From positions 1 to 11,034 of the forward strand of contig JAKEGN010000112.1 in NCBI GenBank assembly GCA_022615525.1: DNA of 11,034 nucleotides, in the 5' to 3' direction. The notes under the pieces were generated by a model. That model was not told the DNA's origin. It saw only the letters and a program-made list of their open reading frames with translations, and made no database searches. Position numbers and translations under genes: made by a program. This DNA is from Woeseiaceae bacterium (GTDB lineage Bacteria; Pseudomonadota; Gammaproteobacteria; Steroidobacterales; Woeseiaceae). Position 1 is the first letter of the stretch; every line of letters begins with the position of its first letter. Positions 1 through 6,280 of this stretch are shown here, in pieces.

Positions 1-1
1 G

Positions 2-127
2 CTATTGCAGCCGATCCGCAAATTGGTTCCGCCATTGGGTGTCATCGATCTCTCGGCTTATATTGCGATCGTACTTTTGATCGCACTGAACATGGTGTTG
101 ACCGACCTCCTGCCGGCGATTCCCTGA
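2..127 (+). CDS. yggT: YggT family membrane protein, C-terminal fragment
   Basis: This is the last 41 codons of a gene that enters from the left edge and ends at TGA 125-127. The visible peptide contains PIRKLVPPLGVIDLSAYIAI and then a hydrophobic helix ending DLLPAIP. The pattern P-I-R-x-x-x-P-P-x-G-x-x-D-x-S followed by a terminal transmembrane segment is the signature of the second repeat of YggT proteins, small inner-membrane proteins of poorly defined function that are often encoded beside proC in gammaproteobacteria. The start, the first repeat and the promoter lie outside the window. The next gene is DUF4426, and that pairing supports the assignment. Frame and stop are certain; the family call rests on a short but distinctive tail. 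Confidence 0.85.
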   Translation, partial: LLQPIRKLVPPLGVIDLSAYIAIVLLIALNMVLTDLLPAIP

Positions 128-163
128 GCCGGTGTGCGTCTAGGCCGCAAGACGGCAATGGTC

Positions 164-169
164 TATAGT
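164..169 (+). promoter_or_regulatory. Possible -10 element upstream of the DUF4426 gene
   Basis: TATAGT matches the sigma70 -10 consensus at 5 of 6 positions and lies about 40 bases before the ATG at 210. I see no good -35 about 17 bases upstream (141-146 reads TAGGCC). It is therefore a weak candidate, and read-through from yggT is an alternative. Confidence 0.25.
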
Positions 170-209
170 GCTGCTGTCAGAGCGGTTTCCGTACCGGGGG
201 ACGGTGCAT

Positions 210-683
210 ATGAAGTTGACTACAAGAATTGTCACTCTGTCGTTGTTTTCCGCCATGGTCGCCTGCGGAGGCCCGGGCGAGAATGCCACGGTCCCGGAGG
301 CACAGCCGGCAGGCGCGTCTTCGTCCGACATCGGCAGCCATGTTGTGCACTTCAGCGCCCAACTCACCGAGCAGCTGCCACCCGAGGTTGCCCGCGCGTA
401 CGACATCCTGCGCAGCAAGAATCGCGCCATGTTGAACGTGGCGATTCTGGAAGCCGATAGCGGCAGGCCTGTGACGGCGGAGGTAACCGTCAAGACGGTG
501 AACCTGACCGGCCAGATGAAGAACGTGGTGATGCGGAAAATTCAGGAACAGGAAGCGATCTACTATATCGGTGAAACACCGGTGGCCAACCAGGAGACCC
601 TGGTATTCGATATCAGCGTCACCCCCGAGGGATCCAGCGAAGCATCGACTGTTCGGTTTAAGCGACAGTTCTATACGAACTGA
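210..683 (+). CDS. DUF4426 domain lipoprotein
   Basis: Encodes 157 residues. The first 18 form a lipoprotein-type signal: K and R near the start, a hydrophobic core, then M-V-A-C with the acylated Cys at 19. Gly follows at +2, which under the usual Lol rule favours the outer membrane. A short linker rich in A, P, S and E leads into a beta-rich domain (about 35-157) that resembles DUF4426 of gammaproteobacteria, including a stretch with VARAYDILRSKNRAMLNVAI. No enzymatic motif is visible and its function is unknown. An in-frame upstream start at 168 exists, but the ATG at 210 has a G-rich ribosome site (GGGGGA, about 7 bases away) and puts the signal peptide at the N-terminus. In Pseudomonas the family lies just after metX-metW, downstream of yggT; here it follows yggT directly. 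Confidence 0.8.
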   Translation: MKLTTRIVTLSLFSAMVACGGPGENATVPEAQPAGASSSDIGSHVVHFSAQLTEQLPPEVARAYDILRSKNRAMLNVAILEADSGRPVTAEVTVKTVNLTGQMKNVVMRKIQEQEAIYYIGETPVANQETLVFDISVTPEGSSEASTVRFKRQFYTN

Positions 684-745
684 GGTCAAAATCGTCCGGA
701 TTGCCAAAAAACGCTTGAAAATACGACTAAAACGCGGGTCCTGAC

Positions 746-774
746 TTACCAATCCGGCGATCTTGTGGTATCGT
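746..774 (+). promoter_or_regulatory. Candidate HU promoter (extended -10)
   Basis: TTACCA at 746-751 and TATCGT at 769-774 are separated by 17 bases, and the -10 is preceded by TGG (an extended -10). Transcription would begin near 781, giving a leader of about 52 bases before the HU start. The -35 matches only 4 of 6 positions. The odd consequence is that RNA would run almost at once into the hairpin at 790-804. Confidence 0.35.
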
Positions 775-789
775 CGCGCAGCATTTTTC

Positions 790-816
790 ACGGGCTTCGC
801 CCGTTTTTTCTTTTTT
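790..816 (+). terminator. Intrinsic-terminator-like hairpin in the HU leader
   Basis: ACGGGC (790-795), loop TTC, GCCCGT (799-804) forms a 6-bp GC-rich stem. It is followed by six T, a C and six more T (804-816). This is a textbook Rho-independent shape. It sits 106 bases after the DUF4426 stop but only 16 bases before the HU start codon. It may terminate the yggT/DUF4426 transcript, or act as an attenuator in the HU leader if the promoter at 746-774 is real. Confidence 0.65.
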
Positions 817-832
817 CGGGAGTTTATTTTTC

Positions 833-1150
833 ATGGCAGCAAGCAAGGCACCAACCAAATCCGAAATCTTCGCCAGCATTTCTGAAGATACCGGCCTGAC
901 AAAAAAAGACGTAGCCGCTGTGTTTGATTCACTGGCGGGTCAGATCAAGAAGAATCTCGGCGGTCGCAACGGACCGGGAATTTTCACCGTCCCGGGCCTT
1001 TTGAAAATGCGCGTCGTGAAGAAGCCGGCAACCAAGGAACGTATGGGCGTCAATCCGTTCACCGGCCAGCAAATGATGTTCAAGGCCAAGCCGGCCACCA
1101 AGGTTGTGAAAGTGGCGGCGCTGAAAGGCCTGAAGGACATGGTCAAGTAA
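833..1150 (+). CDS. HU-family DNA-binding protein (divergent, 105 aa)
   Basis: Encodes 105 residues, somewhat longer than the roughly 90 of canonical HU. Residues 1-45 match the helical dimerisation part (KSEIFASISEDTGLTKKDV, then AVFDSLAGQIKK). Residues 46-60 (GPGIFTVPGLLKM) replace the usual GFGTFEV strand motif. The DNA-embracing arm includes V-N-P-F-T-G-Q, where Pro75 matches the intercalating proline of HU/IHF. A basic tail (KAKPATKVVKVAALKGLKDMVK at 84-105, about one third Lys) ends the chain. The protein should bind double-stranded DNA as a dimer and compact or bend it. The VPGLLK and VNPFTG variants point to the divergent HU subfamily found in some gammaproteobacteria rather than HupA or HupB. 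A GGGAG ribosome site at 818-822 supports the start. The gene is monocistronic, with terminator-like hairpins on both sides. Confidence 0.9.
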   Translation: MAASKAPTKSEIFASISEDTGLTKKDVAAVFDSLAGQIKKNLGGRNGPGIFTVPGLLKMRVVKKPATKERMGVNPFTGQQMMFKAKPATKVVKVAALKGLKDMVK

Positions 1151-1213
1151 GCAGGGATCGAATCCCGCACTTTGCGGCAGATGCAGCGCCAGCCGCTGCT
1201 TCGATGCCGAAAC

Positions 1214-1243
1214 AAAACCGGGCCGCTCGCCCGGTTTTTTTTT
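1214..1243 (+). terminator. Strong intrinsic terminator after the HU gene, probably bidirectional
   Basis: AAAACCGGGC (1214-1223), loop CGCTC, GCCCGGTTTT (1229-1238) gives up to 10 base pairs, with nine T at 1235-1243. On the other strand the same stem is followed by TTTTGTTT, so it can also stop the alpha/beta hydrolase transcript, whose stop codon lies 10 bases away. The 63 bases between the HU stop and the stem show no other feature. Confidence 0.9.
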
Positions 1244-1252
1244 GGAGGTCGG

Positions 1253-1897
1253 TCACTGTCCCCGAACTCCGCCGATGAAGTTTTCGACCGCGCTGCGCAG
1301 GCGCAGCAATCGGCCGTGAAAAAAGTGGCCGGTGTCTTCGAAGACCTCGAGCACCGGACCCGGCCCGAGTGTTTGCACCCACTCGATCGTTTCGCCGATG
1401 TTGACCAGCTCGTCCTTGTCACCGTGCACGATCAGCCACGGGCAGGCCGGCTGCTTGCTCATGCCCCCGGCGAAACGCGAGACGGCGGGAGCGACACTGA
1501 CCAGGCCTGCGGCTCCGAACTCCGCCGCCGCCCGAATGGCTATGGCTGCGCCAAAGGAAAAGCCGCCGAACCACAGCGGCAACCCCGCATAGCGACCCTG
1601 CAGCCACCGGGCAGCCGCCAGGGCGTCCTGAAGTTCGCCCCTGGCTTCGTCGTAAAGCCCCTCGCTCTTGCCGACCCCGCGAAAATTGAAGCGCAGAGCG
1701 GCCATTTGCCGATTGACGAAAGCGCGCGCAAGCATATGTGCGACCTTGTTGTGCATCGTGCCGCCCTGCCGCGGGTGCGGATGGCAGACAATGGCGCATC
1801 CATCGATTTTCCCGTCGGCGGGCGTCTCGAGTACGGCCTCGAGCCGGCCGGCCGGCCCGCTCAGCATCAGCAATTCCGCATCGGGTGGTCTGGTCAT
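1253..1897 (-). CDS. Alpha/beta hydrolase, COG2945-like
   Basis: Encodes 214 residues with no signal peptide, so probably cytoplasmic. The expected catalytic triad of an alpha/beta hydrolase is visible: nucleophile elbow G-F-S-F-G with Ser114, acid Asp162 in HGDKDEL, and His191 in DTGHFFHG. Near the front, CHPHPRQGGTMHNKV (38-52) and RFNFRGVGKSEG (69-80) are hallmarks of the COG2945 group, whose substrates are mostly unknown; serine ester or thioester hydrolysis is the family's general chemistry. I chose the ATG at 1897, since an upstream in-frame start (TTG at 1975) adds a low-complexity stretch. The ribosome site is weak (GCGAG). The gene is transcribed towards the HU terminator and is divergent from rocD, with 207 bases between them. 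Family is certain; substrate cannot be given. Confidence 0.88.
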   Translation of the reverse strand: MTRPPDAELLMLSGPAGRLEAVLETPADGKIDGCAIVCHPHPRQGGTMHNKVAHMLARAFVNRQMAALRFNFRGVGKSEGLYDEARGELQDALAAARWLQGRYAGLPLWFGGFSFGAAIAIRAAAEFGAAGLVSVAPAVSRFAGGMSKQPACPWLIVHGDKDELVNIGETIEWVQTLGPGPVLEVFEDTGHFFHGRLLRLRSAVENFIGGVRGQ

Positions 1898-2035
1898 AAC
1901 TCGCGCAAACGGGCCTGGACTCGCTGCAACCAGCCCGCAGCCTGTGTCATGAGCCCGGGCCGGGCAAGCCGGCAATGCTCGCGGCGCAGCAAACCTGCCC
2001 TGCCCCGGCGCTGGCCTGATGGCCCGATATTGCTG

Positions 2036-2041
2036 TAAAAT
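2036..2041 (+). promoter_or_regulatory. Candidate -10 of the rocD operon in an AT-rich divergent promoter region
   Basis: The 207-base gap between the hydrolase and rocD is GC-rich except for about 2025-2075. There TAAAAT (5 of 6 with TATAAT) lies on the + strand. CATAAT lies on the - strand at 2040-2045, which could serve the divergent hydrolase. Neither has a strong -35: the - strand has a TGAAAA about 18 bases upstream, and the + strand has nothing convincing. The rest of the gap (1898-2020) shows no feature. Confidence 0.35.
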
Positions 2042-2054
2042 TATGACCTTATGC

Positions 2055-2073
2055 GATCTGCGATTTTCAGATC
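2055..2073. repeat. Inverted repeat GATCTG-N7-CAGATC in the rocD leader
   Basis: A perfect 6-bp inverted repeat with a 7-base spacer, located just downstream of the candidate -10 and 31 bases before the rocD start. It could be an operator half-site pair or a small leader hairpin. It does not resemble the ArgR box. There is no T-run, so it is not a terminator. Confidence 0.4.
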
Positions 2074-2104
2074 AAAGCTCCCGCAACGTCCGGAAGGGCC
2101 TCAG

Positions 2105-3322
2105 ATGAACGCCGAGATTGAACTGGAAAACAGCTATTGCGCGCGCAATTATCATCCTTTGCCGGTGGTCCTTACACGTGGCTCGGGCGTTTGGGTATGG
2201 GACGTCGACGGCCGGAAGTATCTGGATATGATGAGCGCCTACTCGGCGGTGAGTCATGGCCATTGTCATCCGCGCCTTGTAAACGTGGTGCAGCAGCAGG
2301 TCGCGAAACTGAACATCGTTTCCCGCGCCTTTCACTCCGATACGCTGGGGCCGTTCCTCAAGCGCGCCTGTGAACTCACGGGGCAGGACCGTGGATTGCC
2401 CATGAATACCGGCGCGGAGGCCGTGGAAACCGCCATCAAGGCGGCGAGAAAGTGGGCTTATCAGGTCAAGGGCGTCGCCGCGGGGCAGGCAGAGATCATC
2501 GCCTGCTCGGGCAACTTTCACGGCCGCACCATTGCTGTCGTCGCGATGTCCGACGAACCGCAGTACCAAAGCGGTTTCGGACCCTTTCCGCCGGGATTCA
2601 AACTCGTTGACTATGGCGATATCGGGGCGCTCGAACGCGCCATTACGCGGAATACGGCGGCGTTTCTCGTCGAGCCAATACAAGGCGAAGGGGGCATCAT
2701 CATCCCCCCCGACGGTTACCTCAGGGCCTGCCAGGACCTTTGTCGCCGGCACAATGTCCTGTTGATCGCCGACGAGATTCAGACCGGGCTCGGCCGTACC
2801 GGCAAGTTCCTCGCTTGCGAGCACGAAGGGGTGGTCCCGGACGGACTGGTGCTCGGCAAGGCTCTGGGCGGCGGCATCATGCCGGTTTCGCTGTTCCTGG
2901 CACGTCGCGAGGTCATGGATGTGTTCACACCCGGCGACCACGGCAGCACCTTCGGCGGCAACCCGCTGTCCGCTGCAATCGGGCTCGAGTCCCTGAACGT
3001 CCTGGTGGAGGAAAAGCTCGCCGAAGCCAGCGCGGAGCAAGGAAAATACCTGCTTGAGCGCCTGCAGGCGCTGCGCAGCCCATTGATAGCAGACGTCCGG
3101 GGCCGGGGGCTGTTCATCGGCATCGAAATAGATCCGGCGCAGGCACGCGCAAGGCGCGTCTGCGAGGAACTGATGCGGCGCGGCCTGCTGAGCAAGGAAA
3201 CGCATGAAACCGTGGTGCGCCTGGCGCCCCCGCTGGTCATCGACCGTTCGCAGATCGACTGGGCGGTCGCGCAGATAGACGAGGTCCTCAAAATGCTGGA
3301 ACGGATTCGCATGGCGTCGTAA
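2105..3322 (+). CDS. rocD: Ornithine--oxo-acid aminotransferase
   Basis: Encodes 405 residues, the usual size for the enzyme. It is a fold-type I class III PLP aminotransferase that transfers the delta-amino group of ornithine to 2-oxoglutarate, yielding glutamate-5-semialdehyde and glutamate; it links arginine/ornithine catabolism to proline and glutamate. Visible residues are Lys252 in LVLGKALGGG (Schiff base), Asp223 in IADEIQTGLGRTG (pyridine nitrogen), and the phosphate-binding stretch MNTGAEAVETAIKAARKWAY (100-119). AYSAVSHGHCHP near 45-56 and SRAFHSDTLGPF (73-84) are typical of bacterial RocD rather than acetylornithine or GABA transaminases. The ATG at 2105 is preceded by GGAAGG at 2092-2097; an upstream in-frame ATG at 2051 lies within the putative leader and is less likely. 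No arginine catabolism gene is adjacent. It heads a probable three-gene operon. Confidence 0.93.
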   Translation: MNAEIELENSYCARNYHPLPVVLTRGSGVWVWDVDGRKYLDMMSAYSAVSHGHCHPRLVNVVQQQVAKLNIVSRAFHSDTLGPFLKRACELTGQDRGLPMNTGAEAVETAIKAARKWAYQVKGVAAGQAEIIACSGNFHGRTIAVVAMSDEPQYQSGFGPFPPGFKLVDYGDIGALERAITRNTAAFLVEPIQGEGGIIIPPDGYLRACQDLCRRHNVLLIADEIQTGLGRTGKFLACEHEGVVPDGLVLGKALGGGIMPVSLFLARREVMDVFTPGDHGSTFGGNPLSAAIGLESLNVLVEEKLAEASAEQGKYLLERLQALRSPLIADVRGRGLFIGIEIDPAQARARRVCEELMRRGLLSKETHETVVRLAPPLVIDRSQIDWAVAQIDEVLKMLERIRMAS

Positions 3323-3341
3323 CGACAGGATAGGATCGCTT

Positions 3342-4697
3342 ATGCCTGAATTCACTGCTGTGACGGTCGCGCTGCTCGCGCTGTTGCTTGTTGCGGGCAT
3401 GATCCTCGGTTGGGTTCTGCGCGGTGATCGCAGCGCCAAGGAAAAAATTGCCATCAACGCGGGCTGGCAGCAGCAGATCGAATCCCAGCAGTCAGAGCAC
3501 GACCGTCTCGCCAAGCAGAACAAGAGCCTCATGGAACAGATCAGCCAGTACCAGGCATCCATGAAGGACTCGACATTGCGGGCGAAGGAATTGTCCGAGT
3601 CGCTGAAAGAGGCTTTTCAGCGGCGCGACGATGTGCAACGCCAACTCAAGGAAGTGCGCAGCAATCTCGAGGTGGCTGTCGCCGAAAGGGAGCGCATGCA
3701 GGGAGAATTGCGCAGCAAGGTCGCGCGGGACAGCGCCATCGAACAGGCCATGCAGCAAAGGGATGCGAAGATCCAGAAGCTGACGGCTGACCTGGCGACC
3801 TGGCGCAGCCGGGTGCCGCCCCTCGTCGATCGCTACCGGGTACGCGACGAGGAGGCCCGGGAGCTGGAAAACGAGTTATCCGCAGCGCGGGCCGACCTTG
3901 CAGAAGCACAGGTGGCATTGACGGAAGCCCGTGACGCTCTCGACCAGGCTCGCACCGAACTTCACGAGGCCCGCACGGAACTGGACCTCGCTCGTGCCGA
4001 CCGGGATGCCACGCAATCCGAACTGGACAGCACCCGGGTGAGGATTGCGGACCTTGAGGACGTCATCAACTCGGAGAATACGCGTATCAACCCGGTCGAT
4101 GCCGAAACGCTGCCGAAAGGACTCGATGCATCCAACGAGCCGCACGACGAGACCGCGGAGAACCCTGTCAGCGGGCTGCGGGACCAGATCGATGACGACG
4201 CCGTGCCACTCTCCGCCTGGCTGCGCGAGGACGGCGATCTGGACCACTCGCCGATTGACACGCCCGACGACGACGGGCCGTGGGCGAGAGTCGCGGCATC
4301 CCCGGCAACCGGGGAGAACAATGTCGGCCCCGACGACTATCGTGCCGACGGCGCGATACCGCCAGGAACGGGTCACGCGGACAGTGCCGTGAATTCCGCG
4401 CCGTTGAATACGGAGCCTGCTGAGGCCAGTCCACCTTACGTCATGACATCGGGCAACCACGCGAGCGGAGTCGATGACAAAGACGACCTTAGACAAATCA
4501 AGGGTGTGGGCCCGTCGATAGAAAAGACCCTGCACGATCTCGGCTTTTTCCGCTATGCGCAGATAGCGGCGATGACCGAATTCGACATAGAGCGTGTTGC
4601 ACGGCAACTGAAGGGTTTCCGCAGCAGGATCTACCGTGAGGACTGGATCGGCCAGGCGCGGATGCTGCAACAGCAGAAGCACAATAACCCTTCCTGA
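3342..4697 (+). CDS. Membrane-anchored coiled-coil protein with C-terminal helix-hairpin-helix domain
   Basis: Encodes 451 residues. One transmembrane helix (about 4-26) is followed by RGDRSAKEK, so by the positive-inside rule the rest lies in the cytoplasm. Residues 40-245 form a long charged coiled coil interrupted near 150-170 by a Trp/Pro segment (TWRSRVPPLVDRYR). Residues 250-378 are acidic, Pro/Gly/Asp-rich and probably disordered. Residues 380-442 form a helix-hairpin-helix unit: LRQIKGVGPSIEKTLHDLG is the classical HhH hairpin, like the H3TH domain of COG3743 found at the ends of varied proteins. HhH units usually contact the DNA backbone non-specifically; no nuclease catalytic motif is visible. 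The N-terminal half resembles RmuC in layout, but the RmuC nuclease domain is absent. The start has a doubled AGGA site (3327-3330, 3332-3335). The gene lies 19 bases after rocD and 2 bases before the OmpA-like gene. Domain calls are solid; function is unknown. Confidence 0.8.
   Translation: MPEFTAVTVALLALLLVAGMILGWVLRGDRSAKEKIAINAGWQQQIESQQSEHDRLAKQNKSLMEQISQYQASMKDSTLRAKELSESLKEAFQRRDDVQRQLKEVRSNLEVAVAERERMQGELRSKVARDSAIEQAMQQRDAKIQKLTADLATWRSRVPPLVDRYRVRDEEARELENELSAARADLAEAQVALTEARDALDQARTELHEARTELDLARADRDATQSELDSTRVRIADLEDVINSENTRINPVDAETLPKGLDASNEPHDETAENPVSGLRDQIDDDAVPLSAWLREDGDLDHSPIDTPDDDGPWARVAASPATGENNVGPDDYRADGAIPPGTGHADSAVNSAPLNTEPAEASPPYVMTSGNHASGVDDKDDLRQIKGVGPSIEKTLHDLGFFRYAQIAAMTEFDIERVARQLKGFRSRIYREDWIGQARMLQQQKHNNPS
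3885..4052 (+). repeat. Eight tandem heptads ARxxLxx in the coiled coil
   Basis: Residues 182-237 can be written as eight consecutive 7-residue units, most with A-R at positions 1-2 and L at position 5 (ARADLAE, AQVALTE, ARDALDQ, ARTELHE, ARTELDL, and so on). The corresponding 21-base units are diverged but recognisable, for example in the repeated GCNCGCACNGAACT core. This is consistent with in-frame tandem duplication of a coiled-coil heptad. Confidence 0.7.
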
Positions 4698-4699
4698 TC

Positions 4700-5596
4700 G
4701 TGTCCCTGGCGCGAATCGTGCTGATTGGATTCGCGCTGGCGGTGCAGCTTTCCTGCACCCGCGTCGCGGCGTCCTGCGAAATCACCGGGGACAGTCCGGA
4801 ATCACCGCCAGAATCGCTGCCCGAATCACCGTACCTCTTTATCAAACGCGACGTGTCCGGTATTTCCGTTGCCGGGCAGGTCAGCTCAGTTGCGCACGAA
4901 GCCATACTGCGCGATGTTGCCGCCAGAAATGCGCCGTCGTCCTCCCCGGTTGCATTCCATCTGCAGCAAGCGGAGTTCCTGCCGCCCGGCTGGGCACTGG
5001 TCACGGAACTCACCTTGCGCGCCATGCTTTGGACACAGTTCTCGGAGGCTGAAGTCACGGCGACCGGTGTATCGATAAGCGGCGTTACCACCGACCCGGC
5101 TTCCTGGAACGACGCGCGGGCCAGGCTCGACGCGTCATTGCTGTCCGGCATGCGTCTGGACACTCGCGTAATCGACGTTCCGTCGACGGCGGATTTCACC
5201 ATGCTTTGTCGCCGGCAGTTCGACGCCGTACTGAAAACCCGAAGGCTGGAGTTTGCGGTCGCCACCTCGAGCCTCGAATCCGGTGCCGAAGCGTTGCTCG
5301 ACGGCCTGATCGTAGCAGCCACCGATTGTCCCGGTGCGATGATTTCGATACGCGCCAACGGTGACGGACCGGCAAGCGAATCGGGCGGCGGTTCGAGCGC
5401 CGGTTCGGCCAACCGCAAGCTCGGCGAAGCTCGCCTGCAGGCAATCGTCGACTACCTGATCGGGCATGGCCTGCCTGCGACGCGAATCAAGTCACTGGCT
5501 GCAGCCGATGCCGCTGCGCCGCACGCGCGCGCGGTGTCATTCGTTGTCAGTTTCGCGGAAGCCAACGATACAGGCGCGGCAGACACGACACCTTGA
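4700..5596 (+). CDS. Exported BON/OmpA-like envelope protein
   Basis: Encodes 298 residues from a GTG two bases after the previous stop. An in-frame TAA at 4685 excludes any earlier start beyond a CTG, and no clear ribosome site exists, so translation is probably coupled. Residues 1-24 look like a Sec signal (core VLIGFALAVQLS, then TRVAAS); a Cys at 19 makes a lipoprotein possible but the lipobox is poor. A Pro/Glu/Ser stretch (32-44) follows. Residues about 47-160 resemble two BON-like units (ISVAGQVSS and VSISGVTTD with amphipathic helices). Residues 183-285 resemble an OmpA C-terminal domain, with Asp222, Asn238 and Arg245 at the positions expected for diaminopimelate binding and the ending YLIGHGLPATRIKSL. 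A Gly/Ser-rich insert (225-237) is unusual for the domain. BON-BON-OmpA recalls mycobacterial ArfA. Its likely place is the periplasm, bound to peptidoglycan. Confidence 0.7.
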   Translation: MSLARIVLIGFALAVQLSCTRVAASCEITGDSPESPPESLPESPYLFIKRDVSGISVAGQVSSVAHEAILRDVAARNAPSSSPVAFHLQQAEFLPPGWALVTELTLRAMLWTQFSEAEVTATGVSISGVTTDPASWNDARARLDASLLSGMRLDTRVIDVPSTADFTMLCRRQFDAVLKTRRLEFAVATSSLESGAEALLDGLIVAATDCPGAMISIRANGDGPASESGGGSSAGSANRKLGEARLQAIVDYLIGHGLPATRIKSLAAADAAAPHARAVSFVVSFAEANDTGAADTTP

Positions 5597-5687
5597 CGCC
5601 ATTCGTCACCAGCTACAACACTCATGCCGCAGACGTTGTTCCTTGGCGCCATCCGTCGCCGGGTCCGGCCGGGGCGGGCAGCAATCC

Positions 5688-6230
5688 TTACTGGGGAGCG
5701 TCCGGCAGATCGATTTCCGGTTCCACGCTCTGGGCGCGCGCCAGCTCGACTTCGAAGACCAGTGTCGAACCGGGCGGGATCAGGCCATTCCCGACATTGC
5801 GATCACCGTAGGCCAGTTCCGGTGCAATCGTCAGCTCCCGCACCTCGCCCTCTTTCATTCCCACCACGCCCTGGTCCCATCCTTTGATCACGCGTCCCGC
5901 TCCGAGCGGAAACTGAAAATGCTCGCCGCGGTCGACGGAGCTGTCAAACTTTGCACCGCGCTTGTCCGCAGCCATTTCGTCGTACAACCAGCCGGTGTAG
6001 TGAACAATGGCAATCTGGCCGGACTCCGCGACCGCACCGGTCCCCTGGCGAAGTATGCGCATGTGCAACCCCGGCACGATCTCCACCGATTCCGGTATCT
6101 CTGCGGATCCTGCCGACTCTGCCTGCTGACCTGCCGAATCTGCAGTGCTTTCGGTGTTGTCATCGGGTTGTCCGCAGGCGGCCATCGTCGAGCACATGGC
6201 AATACCGATAATCGTGGCTATGACTCTCAT
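5688..6230 (-). CDS. FKBP-type peptidyl-prolyl cis-trans isomerase, lipoprotein
   Basis: Encodes 180 residues. Residues 1-18 are a lipoprotein signal (core VIATIIGIA, box M-A-A-C with Cys19 and Gly at +2), followed by a low-complexity Ser/Ala/Glu linker (20-48). Residues 58-166 form a complete FKBP domain with the active-site residues in place: Tyr78 (VHYTGWLYD), Phe95-Asp96 (AKFDSS), Val114-Ile115 (GRVIKGWDQG) with Trp118, Tyr141 (LAYGDR) and Phe159. It should catalyse proline isomerisation and help fold envelope proteins. The ATG at 6230 is preceded on the - strand by GGGGAGAG, which decides the start over longer in-frame options. It lies 50 bases downstream of msrB on the same strand, probably one transcript. 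The gap to the convergent OmpA-like gene (5597-5687) shows no terminator. Confidence 0.92.
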   Translation of the reverse strand: MRVIATIIGIAMCSTMAACGQPDDNTESTADSAGQQAESAGSAEIPESVEIVPGLHMRILRQGTGAVAESGQIAIVHYTGWLYDEMAADKRGAKFDSSVDRGEHFQFPLGAGRVIKGWDQGVVGMKEGEVRELTIAPELAYGDRNVGNGLIPPGSTLVFEVELARAQSVEPEIDLPDAPQ

Positions 6231-6280
6231 CTCTCTCCCCTGGCTGGTAGTCAATCTGGCATCCATCTGCATAAGCTGAG

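Noticed and set aside
1151..1170. T-arm-like sequence GGGATCGAATCCC after the HU gene, suggesting a tRNA remnant or attachment site
   Set aside because: Only three base pairs flank the loop, the loop begins ATCG rather than TTCG, and no acceptor, anticodon arm or CCA follows.
1172..2038. 288-codon + strand frame across the alpha/beta hydrolase
   Set aside because: Its translation is low-complexity Arg/Pro/Gly-rich, it spans the terminator and overlaps a hydrolase with an intact catalytic triad on the other strand.
2072..3562. Long open frame on the - strand opposite rocD (496 codons)
   Set aside because: It lies wholly against rocD and the start of the next gene, has no family resemblance and no ribosome site. 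It is the usual antisense openness of a GC-rich gene.
3876..4682. 268-codon - strand frame opposite the HhH protein
   Set aside because: Val/Arg-rich shadow of the coiled-coil and acidic codons; no start signal and no domain.
4498..5418. 306-codon - strand frame opposite the OmpA-like gene
   Set aside because: No recognisable domain. The + strand has a signal peptide, OmpA motifs and coupling to the previous gene.
5597..5687. Possible terminator between the convergent OmpA-like and FKBP genes
   Set aside because: Only short imperfect GC stems such as GGCG/CGCC are visible and no T-run occurs on either strand.
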